Assembly: GCA_001725325.1 (NCBI GenBank)
Contig: MEFY01000002.1
Coordinates: 372,001 to 436,000 of the forward strand
Length of the DNA stretch: 64,000 bases
DNA from: Leifsonia sp. SCN 70-46
GTDB lineage: Bacteria > Actinomycetota > Actinomycetes > Actinomycetales > Microbacteriaceae
Reading direction: 5' to 3'
The first letter of the stretch is position 1, and each line of letters starts with the position of its first letter. A program made the position numbers and the translations under genes. Under the pieces are notes generated by a model. It was not told where the DNA came from and ran no database searches. It saw nothing but the letters and a program-made list of their open reading frames with translations. Positions 54,560-63,413 of this stretch are shown piece after piece.

Positions 54560-55579
54560 TCAGGGCCTGCCCACCGACGCCCGGTGCACGACGGGCATGG
54601 GGATGAGCACCTCGCCCTCGTCCGTGCCGGCGAGGAGCAGCTCGACCGCGCGGCGCCCCATCGCCTCGTGGGGCAGGCCGATCGTCGTGAGCCCGGGCCG
54701 GAGGTAGGCGGCGAGCTCGTCGTTGTCGAACGAGACGATCGACACGTCGCCGGGCACCGAGAGCCCTGCCTCGCTGAGCGCCTGGTACGCGCCGAAGGCG
54801 ATCCGGTCGTTCATGCACAGGAGGGCCTTCACGTCCGACCGCCGCTCGAGGAGCTCCTTCGTGGTGCGGTAGCCCTCGTCGGGCTCCCACAGCCAGATCG
54901 ACTCCTCGGCGACGAACTGCAGCCCCGCGTCGGCCATGCCCTTGCGGATGCCCGCGACCCGCCGCGCGACGGTCGCCGAGCGGAAGGTGTCCCGTTCCAC
55001 CTCGTCGTTCTGCCCCAGCAGCACGATGCCCGAGGTGTGGCCGTTGTCGACGAGCAGGCGCACGGCCTGCTCCCCGCCCGCCAGCTCATCGGGGAGCACG
55101 GATGTCGAGTAGCGCGGGTTCGTCGCGTTGAGCATCACGACCGAGGTCGCCGCAGGGAGCTCGGGCACGAAGAGCTCGCGCGCGCGCATGGTCGCGAAGA
55201 TGATGCCGTCGACCTGGCGGTCGAGCACGGCGCCGATCGCCTCGGCCTCGCGGGCCGGATCGCCGCCCGTCTCGAGCACGAGCACGACGTGCCCCGCAGC
55301 CTCTGCGGCCTCGAGCGCGCCCTTGATGAGTCCGCTCGCGAATCGCGTGGTGGCGACGAGGTCGGAGATGAAACCGATGGTGAGCGTCTTGTCGGTGCGG
55401 AGCCCCCGGGCCGCGACGTTCGGCCGGTAGCCGAGGGCTTGGGCTGCGGCGTTGACGCGGTCGTGGGCATCCTGCGACAGGCGCGTGTCGGGGCGGCCGT
55501 TGAGGATCATCGAGGCCGAGGTGGGGGAGAGCCCGGCGAGGCGCGCCACGTCGGCGAGCGTTGCCCGCTTGCTCGACAT
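54560..55579 (-). CDS. LacI family transcriptional regulator
   Basis: ATLADVARLAGLSPTSASMILNGRPDTRLSQDAHDRVNAAAQALGYRPN; start may be 55579 or 55597. Confidence 0.92.
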   Translation of the reverse strand: MSSKRATLADVARLAGLSPTSASMILNGRPDTRLSQDAHDRVNAAAQALGYRPNVAARGLRTDKTLTIGFISDLVATTRFASGLIKGALEAAEAAGHVVLVLETGGDPAREAEAIGAVLDRQVDGIIFATMRARELFVPELPAATSVVMLNATNPRYSTSVLPDELAGGEQAVRLLVDNGHTSGIVLLGQNDEVERDTFRSATVARRVAGIRKGMADAGLQFVAEESIWLWEPDEGYRTTKELLERRSDVKALLCMNDRIAFGAYQALSEAGLSVPGDVSIVSFDNDELAAYLRPGLTTIGLPHEAMGRRAVELLLAGTDEGEVLIPMPVVHRASVGRP

Positions 55580-55673
55580 CGAGCCGTCCTTTCCCATTCC
55601 CGCATCGTAGCGATCGCCGCAGCCGACGATTTTGCGACTTGACATCGCTATCGCGTGCGCTCACTATAAGTCA

Positions 55674-55691
55674 TGCTAAACCCATTTAGCA
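55674..55691. promoter_or_regulatory. LacI-type operator TGCTAAA-CCCA-TTTAGCA
   Basis: Perfect 7-bp arms, just downstream of TATAAG (55665-55670) in the divergent lacI/ABC intergenic region. Confidence 0.65.
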
Positions 55692-55813
55692 CGCACCAGC
55701 CGAGCTGAATGCCCGGCACCGGCCCGAATCCCAGGCCCGGATGCACCCACCTCGGGTGTTGATGGAAGGCCGACGGTCTGCATCAATCACAGAAGACAAA
55801 GGAGTCATACGAG

Positions 55814-57169
55814 ATGGCATTCTCCCGACCTCGCGCCCGCTTCGGGCGTGGACCTGTGGCAGTCGTGGCAGTCGCCGCTACCGCCGCCCTCGCCCTCGCC
55901 GGCTGCGCGCCCGGCGGTTCCGGCCCCGCGCCGACCAACTCCGTCGAGGTCAGCACCGAGCTGACGACCGAGCCCGTGGTCCTCACGATCGCGGACGAGA
56001 CGGGCTTCCCCCTCACCGACGACCTGGCCGCCGAGTTCACGAAGCAGTACCCGAACGTGACGTTCAACATCACGCGCGACACCTTCGCCAACCTGACGGC
56101 CAACGCGCCGAAGCTCCTCGCGAGCGACACGCCCCCCGACCTCATCCGCCTCCCCACGATCGGCGACACGGTCAAGGACGGCCTGCTCGCCAACCTCGAT
56201 CCGTGGTTTGACGCGTACGGCTGGGACAAGTGGTCCGAGGCACAGCTCGCCCCGCTGCGCATGGGCGAGGACGGCGTCCGCGGTGCGGGATCGCTCTACC
56301 AGCTCGGCCTCGGCTACAGCATCACGGGCATCTACATGAACACGAAGCTCGCCGACCAGCTCGGCATCACCGAGACGCCCTCGACGCTCGCCGAGCTCGA
56401 GGAGGACTTCGCCATCGCGAAGGCCGGCGGCGTGCTCCCGATGATGGAGGGCGACAAGGACGGCGTCGTGAACTTCGTCGTGCAGGCCGCGATCAACCAG
56501 TACGCGGACCCGAAGGAGCTCATGGACTGGATCCTCAACGTCGAGGGTGCGACCTACGACACCCCCGGCAACGTCCAGGGCGCCGAGCTCATCCGGAAGT
56601 GGGCGGACGCCGGCTACTTCCCGAGCGACATCAACTCGATCGACTACGCGACCTTCGTGAGCCGCTTCCAGGCGGGCGAGGGCCTCTTCACCTTCAACGG
56701 CAACTGGGCGGCCGCAGACACGCAGGCCAAGATGGGCGACGACGTCGCGTTCTTCCTCGTGCCGCCGGTCGAAGAGGGCGGCAACCACGTCGCCATGGGC
56801 GCGGCGAACTCGTTCTCCGTCGCGGCGGGCTCCAAGCACCTCAACGAGATCGTGTTCTTCCTCAACTGGATCCACACGAACGACAAGGCCCGCCAGATCG
56901 TCACCGACGTGACGGGCGCGGCTCCCGGCGGCGACCCGTCGCAGACGCAGCCCACGGTCGCCGCGGGATCGCTCATCGAGGACGCCCTCGCCATGTCCGC
57001 GCAGATCGCCGCCGAGAACGGACAGGTCGACTTCATGGCCAACGCGACCGCCGGCATCTACGCGGGCGCCATCATCCCCGAGTCCCAGCTGCTGGTGACC
57101 GGGAAGATCAGCGGGCAGGACTTCGTCACCGCCGTCCAGAAGTTCTACGCAGACGAACTCGCCGGCTGA
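55814..57169 (+). CDS. CUT1-type sugar ABC transporter extracellular solute-binding protein
   Basis: ATAALALAGCAPGG lipobox; FTFNGNWAAADTQAKMGDDVAFFLVPPVEEGG; followed by two permeases. Confidence 0.92.
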   Translation: MAFSRPRARFGRGPVAVVAVAATAALALAGCAPGGSGPAPTNSVEVSTELTTEPVVLTIADETGFPLTDDLAAEFTKQYPNVTFNITRDTFANLTANAPKLLASDTPPDLIRLPTIGDTVKDGLLANLDPWFDAYGWDKWSEAQLAPLRMGEDGVRGAGSLYQLGLGYSITGIYMNTKLADQLGITETPSTLAELEEDFAIAKAGGVLPMMEGDKDGVVNFVVQAAINQYADPKELMDWILNVEGATYDTPGNVQGAELIRKWADAGYFPSDINSIDYATFVSRFQAGEGLFTFNGNWAAADTQAKMGDDVAFFLVPPVEEGGNHVAMGAANSFSVAAGSKHLNEIVFFLNWIHTNDKARQIVTDVTGAAPGGDPSQTQPTVAAGSLIEDALAMSAQIAAENGQVDFMANATAGIYAGAIIPESQLLVTGKISGQDFVTAVQKFYADELAG

Positions 57170-57246
57170 TCGATGAAAGACCGTAATCGAACTCGAGGCG
57201 TCAGCCGCACGGAGTCACGTGCCTGGCGTGGTGAAGGACTGCCGGC

Positions 57247-58161
57247 GTGACGACTTCGATTGCGCCTCGCCGGGCCGCTGCTCGTTCAGCGGCCCGGCGG
57301 GGAATCCTCCTGGGCTGGCTCTTCGCGGCCCCCGCCCTCATCGCCTACTGCGCGTTCGTGATCTACCCGCTCGCGCTGGGCATCCAGTACTCCTTCTACA
57401 AGTGGAACGGCGTCGGCCCCTCCGAGTGGGTGGGCCTCGCCAACTACCTGCGGGTCTTCACGGATGCCACGCTCCTCGGCTCGATCGGCAACGCGTTCGT
57501 GCTCATCGGCTTCTTCACCATCATCCCCGTGGCGGCGGGGCTCGTGCTCGCGACGCTCATCCGCTCCCTCAAGCCCGGGCCGTTCTCGAGCTTCTCGCAG
57601 ACCGTGCTGTTCCTGCCCCAGATCATCCCGCTCGCCGCCGCCGGCATCGCGTGGTCGTGGATGTACGCGCAGACGGGCGCCGTCAACCAGGTGCTGAACG
57701 CGGTGGGCCTCGGCTTCCTCGCCCGGCCCTGGCTCGGCGACTTCCAGACTGCACTGCCCGCGGTGGGGCTCATCGGCTCCTGGGTCCTGACGGGACTGTG
57801 CACCGTGCTCTTCCTCACGGGCATCGGCAAGATCGACCAGTCGCTCTACGAGGCCGTGCGCCTCGACGGCGCGAGCTGGTGGCGCGAGTTCTTCACGATC
57901 ACGATCCCCGGGCTCCGCCAGGAGATCGCCGTGCTCGTGACCATCACCGTCATCGCGGCCCTGAGCAGCTTCGACATCATCTACACGACGACGCTCGGCG
58001 GCCCCGGCCGCGCGACCCTCGTGCCCGGCATCTCCATCTACCGCATCGGGTTCACCCAGAGCGAGGTCGGCCTCGCGTCCGCGTTCGGCATCGTGCTCAT
58101 GGCGCTCGTGCTGGCGTGCGTCCTCCCCATCCAGCGACTGGCGAGAGCGAGCGAGCGATGA
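57247..58161 (+). CDS. CUT1-type sugar ABC transporter permease (MalF-like)
   Basis: GWLFAAPALIAYCAFVIYPLALGIQYSFYKWNG...LDGASWWREFFTITIPGLRQE (EAA motif). Confidence 0.92.
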   Translation: MTTSIAPRRAAARSAARRGILLGWLFAAPALIAYCAFVIYPLALGIQYSFYKWNGVGPSEWVGLANYLRVFTDATLLGSIGNAFVLIGFFTIIPVAAGLVLATLIRSLKPGPFSSFSQTVLFLPQIIPLAAAGIAWSWMYAQTGAVNQVLNAVGLGFLARPWLGDFQTALPAVGLIGSWVLTGLCTVLFLTGIGKIDQSLYEAVRLDGASWWREFFTITIPGLRQEIAVLVTITVIAALSSFDIIYTTTLGGPGRATLVPGISIYRIGFTQSEVGLASAFGIVLMALVLACVLPIQRLARASER

Positions 58162-58982
58162 TCGTCAACAAGTCCGAGTACGTGATCGGGCGCATCGTGC
58201 TCGTCGTGGTGCTCATCCTCACCCTCATCCCGCTCGTCAACATGCTCTCCGCCGCTCTGCAGCCCGCCGACACGAACCCGACGGGCCTGACCTTCCCGGC
58301 CGACCCGCAGTGGGGCAACTTCGTCACCGCCTTCACCACCGGCAACGTCTGGCGGCTCATGGGGTCGAGCCTCTTCATCGTCGTCTTCGTGGTGCCGATA
58401 AGCCTGCTCTTCGCGACGCTCGCGGGCTATGCCCTCGGCAACCTGCGCATGCGCGGCGGGCGCTTCGTGTTCCTCTTCCTCATCCTCGGGCTGACCATCC
58501 CGTTCGAGGCGCTCATCATCCCGCTGTACTACGAGATCCAGGCCATGGGCCTCCTCAACACCCAGTGGGCGGTCATCCTGCCGCTCATCGGCCTGTACAT
58601 GCCGTTCAGCGTCGTGTGGATGCGCGCGCACTTCCTCGGCGTGCCGCAGGAGCTGTCGGAGGCCGCCCGGGTCGACGGGGCCGGGATGCTGCAGGAGTTC
58701 CGGCGCATCCAGCTGCCCCTCGCCCGCCCCGCGCTCTCGGCCCTCGCGATCCTGCTCTTCCTCTGGACGTGGAACCAGTTCCTGCTCCCGGTCGTGCTCA
58801 TCTCAGACCCGCTCAACCGCACGGTCGCCGGCGCGCTCACCTTCTTCCAGGGGCAGTACTACTCGAGCATCCCGCTGCTCAACGCGGGCGCGCTCATCAT
58901 CATCGTGCCGACGATCCTCGTGTTCGTGATCTTCCAGCGCCAGTTCATCGCAGCGCTGCTGCAGGGCGCGGTCAAGGGCTGA
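58158..58982 (+). CDS. CUT1-type sugar ABC transporter permease (MalG-like)
   Basis: VPQELSEAARVDGAGMLQEFRRIQLPLARPALSALAI EAA motif; 4-nt overlap. Confidence 0.92.
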   Translation: MIVNKSEYVIGRIVLVVVLILTLIPLVNMLSAALQPADTNPTGLTFPADPQWGNFVTAFTTGNVWRLMGSSLFIVVFVVPISLLFATLAGYALGNLRMRGGRFVFLFLILGLTIPFEALIIPLYYEIQAMGLLNTQWAVILPLIGLYMPFSVVWMRAHFLGVPQELSEAARVDGAGMLQEFRRIQLPLARPALSALAILLFLWTWNQFLLPVVLISDPLNRTVAGALTFFQGQYYSSIPLLNAGALIIIVPTILVFVIFQRQFIAALLQGAVKG

Positions 58983-58985
58983 CCG

Positions 58986-59960
58986 ATGACGTTCACACTG
59001 GACACCCACTGGGTGTGGGACTTCTGGCTGGCCGACGACGGCGACCTCTTCCACATGTACTACCTCCACGCGCCCAAGTCCCTCGGCGACCAGCACCTCC
59101 GCCACCGCAACGCGCGCGTGGGCCATGCGACCTCCGCCGACCTCGTCGAGTGGAGCGACCTCGGGCCCGTGCTCGGCCCGGGCGCCCACGGGAGCTTCGA
59201 CGAGACCGCGACGTGGACCGGCAGCGTGCTGAAGGGGCCCGACGGCCTGTGGCGCATGTTCTACACCGGGTCGCGGTTCCTCTCCCCCGACACCAACGCC
59301 AACATCGAGACCGTCGGGGTCGCCACCTCCGGAGACCTCCACACGTGGACGAAGGCACCCGGGCCCGTCGCCGAGGCCGACCCGCGCTGGTACGAGAAGC
59401 TGGGCGACTCCGGCTGGCCCGAGGAGGCCTGGCGCGACCCGTGGGTCTACGCCGACCCCGACGGCGACGGATGGCACATGCTCGTCACCGCACGGGCGAA
59501 CTCGGGAGACGAGCTCGACCGCGGCGTCATCGCCCACGCGACGTCGTCCGACCTGGCGACGTGGGAGGTGCGGCCACCCCTGAGCGAGGTCGGGGCGGGG
59601 TTCAAGCACCTCGAGGTGCCGCAGGTCGTCGAGTCGGACGGCCGCACCGTGCTGCTCTTCTCCTGCGACGGCCCCGCACTCGCGGGCGCGCGGGCCGGCG
59701 GTACGGGCGGGATCTGGGCGGTCCCCGCGGACTCCCCCACGGGCCCGTTCGCGACTACCGACGCGGGCCTCGTCGTCGACGAGCGCCTCTACAGCGGGCG
59801 CATGATCGTCGACAGGAGCGGCGAGCTCGTCCTGCTCGCCTTCGAGAACTCCACGAACGACGGGCACTTCGTCGGCTCGCTCTCCGACCCGATCCGGGTC
59901 AGGTGGGATGCCGACGCGCCCACCCTCATCGTGCTCGACCGCTTGGAGGAACCGGCGTGA
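58986..59960 (+). CDS. Glycoside hydrolase, GH32/GH43/GH68-like five-bladed beta-propeller
   Basis: DTHWVWDFWLADDGDLFHMYYLHAPKSLGDQHLRHRNARVGHATSADLVEWSDLGPVL...EEAWRDPWVYADPDGDGWHMLVTAR (RDP motif). Confidence 0.85.
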   Translation: MTFTLDTHWVWDFWLADDGDLFHMYYLHAPKSLGDQHLRHRNARVGHATSADLVEWSDLGPVLGPGAHGSFDETATWTGSVLKGPDGLWRMFYTGSRFLSPDTNANIETVGVATSGDLHTWTKAPGPVAEADPRWYEKLGDSGWPEEAWRDPWVYADPDGDGWHMLVTARANSGDELDRGVIAHATSSDLATWEVRPPLSEVGAGFKHLEVPQVVESDGRTVLLFSCDGPALAGARAGGTGGIWAVPADSPTGPFATTDAGLVVDERLYSGRMIVDRSGELVLLAFENSTNDGHFVGSLSDPIRVRWDADAPTLIVLDRLEEPA

Positions 59961-61129
59961 CCACTCTTGTCCACGGCACGACATCGCCGGGGTTCGACCG
60001 GGTGCGCGACGCCTTCGAGGCGGCGTTCGACGGCAAGCCGGACATGGGCGGCGCGGTCGCCGTGTTCCAGCACGGACGGCAGGTCGTCGACCTCTGGGGC
60101 GGCATCAAGGACGAGCGTGACCGGCAGCCGTGGCTCCACGACACGCCCGGCGTCGTGTTCTCGTGCACGAAGGGTCTCGTCTCCATCCTCGCCGCGAGGC
60201 TCGTCGAGGAGGGGCGCCTCGACTACGACGCGCGGGTCACCGACTACTGGCCGGAGTTCGGCGCCGCGGGCAAGGCGGACGTCCGCGTCTCCGACCTGCT
60301 CGCGCACCGTTCGGGGGTGTCCGCGCCGCGGGTGGCGCTGACCCCCGACGACGTTCTCGACTGGGACCTCGTCGTGGGCCGTCTCGCGGCGCAGGAGCCG
60401 CTCTGGAAGCCCGGCGCGGGCTACGCGTACCACGCGCTCACGCACGGGTGGCTCGCGGGAGAGGTCGTCCGCCGCATCACGGGGCTCACCGTCGGCGGGT
60501 ACTTCCGGCAGCTCATCACCGAACCCCTGCACGCGGAGGCGTGGATCGGGCTCCCGCCCGGCGAGCACCCGCGGGTCGCGCATATGCAGGTCGGCAGCAC
60601 CCTCGCCCAGCTCACGGCGCAGCAGGCTTCGACCCGCGTACCGGGACGGATCGACTGGTCGAACGAGGCGATGACGCTGGGCGGCGCCTTCCCGCCGGAG
60701 CTCGTCTCCGACCGCGGCGGCTTCAACAGCGCCGATGTGCAGGCCGCCGAGATCCCTGGCGCGGGCGGCATCGCGACGGCCAGCGCGCTTGCGGCCATCT
60801 GGTCGGCGACCGTCGTCGAGACCCACGGTGTCCGTCTGCTCGAGGATGCGACCCTCGCGCGTGCCACCGAGGTGCAGACCGAGGGCCCGCCCGTGTGGGA
60901 TGTCCCCGGGCCCTGGCCGCGCTGGGGCATGGGCTTCCAGCTCGACAGCGAGGCCCGCCGCTACCTCGGCCCCACGGGCTTCGGGCACGACGGCGCCGGC
61001 GGGCAGTGCGCGTTCGCGGACCCCGAGTCGGGCATCGGCTTCGCCTTCATCACCAACCAGATGGAGGCCATCGACGACCTCCGCGCCACCCGCATCGTCG
61101 ACGCGCTCCGCGAGGCGCTGCGGGGCTGA
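59957..61129 (+). CDS. Serine hydrolase, beta-lactamase/EstB-like family
   Basis: GVVFSCTKGLVSILAARLVEEG (SxxK), GYAYHALTHGWLAGEVVRR (YxxxH esterase-like motif). Confidence 0.88.
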   Translation: MTTLVHGTTSPGFDRVRDAFEAAFDGKPDMGGAVAVFQHGRQVVDLWGGIKDERDRQPWLHDTPGVVFSCTKGLVSILAARLVEEGRLDYDARVTDYWPEFGAAGKADVRVSDLLAHRSGVSAPRVALTPDDVLDWDLVVGRLAAQEPLWKPGAGYAYHALTHGWLAGEVVRRITGLTVGGYFRQLITEPLHAEAWIGLPPGEHPRVAHMQVGSTLAQLTAQQASTRVPGRIDWSNEAMTLGGAFPPELVSDRGGFNSADVQAAEIPGAGGIATASALAAIWSATVVETHGVRLLEDATLARATEVQTEGPPVWDVPGPWPRWGMGFQLDSEARRYLGPTGFGHDGAGGQCAFADPESGIGFAFITNQMEAIDDLRATRIVDALREALRG

Positions 61130-61187
61130 GCGCGGTCGACCCCCTCCGCGCCGCGCGCCTGCCAGGGGCGTGCGGCGCGGGTGCGGC

Positions 61188-61832
61188 CTACTCGTCGACG
61201 GTGAGCGTGTGCCAGATGTCGAAGGCCACGATCGAGGCCTGATCGGCCTCGCCGCGCGCCAAGAGGTCGATGAGCTGCTCGTGCACGTCGAACGACGAGT
61301 CGTCATCGCCGCTGAAGCGCTGCCGCTCCGCCCGGCGCACCAGGGGGTCGAAGTGGTCGAGCACCGACTCGACCGCGTGGTTGCCGAGGATGGCGACGGG
61401 GATGCGGTGGAGCTCCTCGTCGATGTCGAGCGCGAGCTTCACGTCGCCCTTGCGCACGGCCTTCGCGAAGCGGCGGTTGGCGTCGCGCATGCGCTCGAGA
61501 TCGTCGTCGGACATGAGGCCCGCGACCTGCCGCACCACCATCGCGTGCATGGCGGCGATGACGTCGCGCGCGTCGCTCGCGGCCTTCGCGTCGATGGCGG
61601 TGACGGTCGTGGAGCGCCCGGGCACCGCGACGACGAGCCCGCTCGTGCCCAGACGCAGCAGTGCCTCGCGGATGGGCGTGCGGCTGACGCCCAGCCACTC
61701 GGCGAGCTCGCCGTCCTTCAGCTGCTCGCCCGGCGCGAAAGTGCCGTCGACTATCGCGTCGCGCAGACGCCGGAAGACGTCGTCGCGCAGCAGTGATCGG
61801 TCGACGCCGCCGGAACCTGTGGGAATGGGCAT
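61188..61832 (-). CDS. GntR family (FCD) transcriptional regulator
   Basis: DDVFRRLRDAIVDGTFAPGEQLKDGELAEWLGVSRTPIREALLRLGTSGLVVAVPGRST. Confidence 0.92.
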   Translation of the reverse strand: MPIPTGSGGVDRSLLRDDVFRRLRDAIVDGTFAPGEQLKDGELAEWLGVSRTPIREALLRLGTSGLVVAVPGRSTTVTAIDAKAASDARDVIAAMHAMVVRQVAGLMSDDDLERMRDANRRFAKAVRKGDVKLALDIDEELHRIPVAILGNHAVESVLDHFDPLVRRAERQRFSGDDDSSFDVHEQLIDLLARGEADQASIVAFDIWHTLTVDE

Positions 61833-61913
61833 GCAATATGTTGCGCACAGAATCCACCCCATGGCAAATCTGGAAGTCATCCTTGCCATTACGTACTGCA
61901 TGCAATATGTTGC
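61829..61913. promoter_or_regulatory. Pair of 16-bp direct repeats GCATGCAATATGTTGC (61829-61844 and 61898-61913), candidate GntR operators
   Basis: Identical 16-mers 69 bp apart; each contains TGCAA-TATG-TTGC dyad; one overlaps the gntR start codon. Confidence 0.7.
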
Positions 61914-61973
61914 ACATTGACGGCGAAAGACGTCGCCACAACCCTGGCCCCGGCCGATGAGAGAGGAAGCCCC

Positions 61974-62681
61974 ATGAGCACCATCGAAGGAATCAAGAAC
62001 GTCGTTCTCGTCCACGGCGCGTTCGCCGACGGATCCGGCTGGCGCAACGTCTACGAGAACCTCACGGGCCGCGGCTACCGCGTGAGCGTGGTGCAGAACC
62101 CGCTCACCTCCTTCGCGGACGACCTCGCCGCGACCAAGCGTGTGCTCGACGCGCAGGACGGCCCGAGCATCCTCGTCGGCCACTCGTGGGGCGGCACGGT
62201 TATCACCGAGGCGGGCAACCACGACAAGGTCGCGGGACTCGTCTACATCGCCGCGCTCATCCCCGACTCGGGGCAGACCTCGGGCCAGCAGTACGAGGGC
62301 TTCGCGGCCACCCCCGAGTTCGTCATCGACATCGCCGACGACGGCTTCGGCGCCCTGCGGCGCGGGACGTTCGCGAAGGGCTTCGCAGCGGACGCGAGCG
62401 ACGCCGACGCGGCCTTCCTCGAGGCCGCGCAGGTGCCCGTGAACATGGCGGTGTTCGGCGAGGCCGTCACCACGGCCGCGTGGCACACCAAGCCGAGCTG
62501 GGCGGTCATCGCCACCGAGGACAACGCGTTCGACCAGGCGATGCTGCAGCACATGGCGCAGCGCGCAGGCGCACGGATCACGACGACCCCCGGCAGCCAC
62601 GCCGTGTACCTCACGCAGTCCGGAGTCGTGTCCGACGTGATCGCCGAGGCCGCCGAGAACGCTCTCGTCAGCGCGTCCTGA
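61974..62681 (+). CDS. Alpha/beta fold hydrolase
   Basis: VVLVHGAFADGSGWRNVYENLTGRGY, ILVGHSWGGTVITEAG, GSHAVYLTQ. Confidence 0.92.
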   Translation: MSTIEGIKNVVLVHGAFADGSGWRNVYENLTGRGYRVSVVQNPLTSFADDLAATKRVLDAQDGPSILVGHSWGGTVITEAGNHDKVAGLVYIAALIPDSGQTSGQQYEGFAATPEFVIDIADDGFGALRRGTFAKGFAADASDADAAFLEAAQVPVNMAVFGEAVTTAAWHTKPSWAVIATEDNAFDQAMLQHMAQRAGARITTTPGSHAVYLTQSGVVSDVIAEAAENALVSAS

Positions 62682-62692
62682 CCCTTCGGGAA

Positions 62693-62723
62693 ACGGGCCG
62701 GCCCCGGTCGGGGGCTGGCCCGT
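62693..62723 (+). terminator. Strong GC hairpin ACGGGCCgGCCCC-GGTC-GGGGgCtGGCCCGT
   Basis: 7-bp outer arms ACGGGCC/GGCCCGT plus inner stem, directly after the hydrolase stop. Confidence 0.7.
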
Positions 62724-62743
62724 TCCGCACCCCAGGAGACACC

Positions 62744-63388
62744 ATGGCCATCGCCCAGTTCCAGCTCGCCCTCTGGATCGAGCTCGTCGCCGCCGCCCTC
62801 GGAGGCATCCAGGGCGCCCTGTTCGCGGCGACCCAGCGCGCCCACCGCATCGACGTGCTCGGCGTGGTCGTGATCGGCCTGACCGTGTCGCTCGGCGGCA
62901 GCCTGCTCAGGGACGTCGTACTCAACCAGCCGCCCGTGGTGGTCTGGGTCAACTGGTACCTGCTCGTCGCGGGGGCCTCCGCGCTGGTGGGGATGCTCGT
63001 GCAGCCCCTGCTCGCCCGCGCGGTGTGGACGATCACGGTGCTGGACGCCGTCGTGATGGGGCTGTTCGGCGCCATCGCCGCGTCCAAGGCGCTCTCGCTC
63101 GGCGTCGGGAGCGTCGGCGCCCTCGTCGTGGGCGTGATCGGCGGCATCGGCGGCGGACTGCTGCGCGACGTCATCCTCGGCCGCCCGATCTCGGTGCTGC
63201 AGGTCGGCGCCCTCAACGCCGTCGCCGCGGGTGTGGGAGTCGCCACGCTCATCGTGCTCGTGCGGTTCGGCGTACCCGTGCCGATGGCGGGCGTTATCTC
63301 CGCGGCGACGACGGCCGGTGTCCGGCTGGCCGCCGTCGTCTTCAACTTGACGTTCCCCGAGCAGCGCGCGTTCAGCCGCCGAGCGTAG
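62744..63388 (+). CDS. Trimeric intracellular cation channel family (UPF0126) membrane protein
   Basis: AALGGIQGALFAATQRAHRIDVLGVVVIGLTVSLGGSLLRDVVLNQPP, IGGIGGGLLRDVILGRPISVL duplicated GGGxxRD motif. Confidence 0.92.
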   Translation: MAIAQFQLALWIELVAAALGGIQGALFAATQRAHRIDVLGVVVIGLTVSLGGSLLRDVVLNQPPVVVWVNWYLLVAGASALVGMLVQPLLARAVWTITVLDAVVMGLFGAIAASKALSLGVGSVGALVVGVIGGIGGGLLRDVILGRPISVLQVGALNAVAAGVGVATLIVLVRFGVPVPMAGVISAATTAGVRLAAVVFNLTFPEQRAFSRRA

Positions 63389-63413
63389 TCGCCACGTGCG
63401 CTGAACTCCGCCC

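Noticed and set aside
58310-61129. 939-aa ORF ending in the serine hydrolase
   Set aside because: Upstream portion is alternate-frame translation of the permease and glycosidase genes; the hydrolase starts at GTG 59957.
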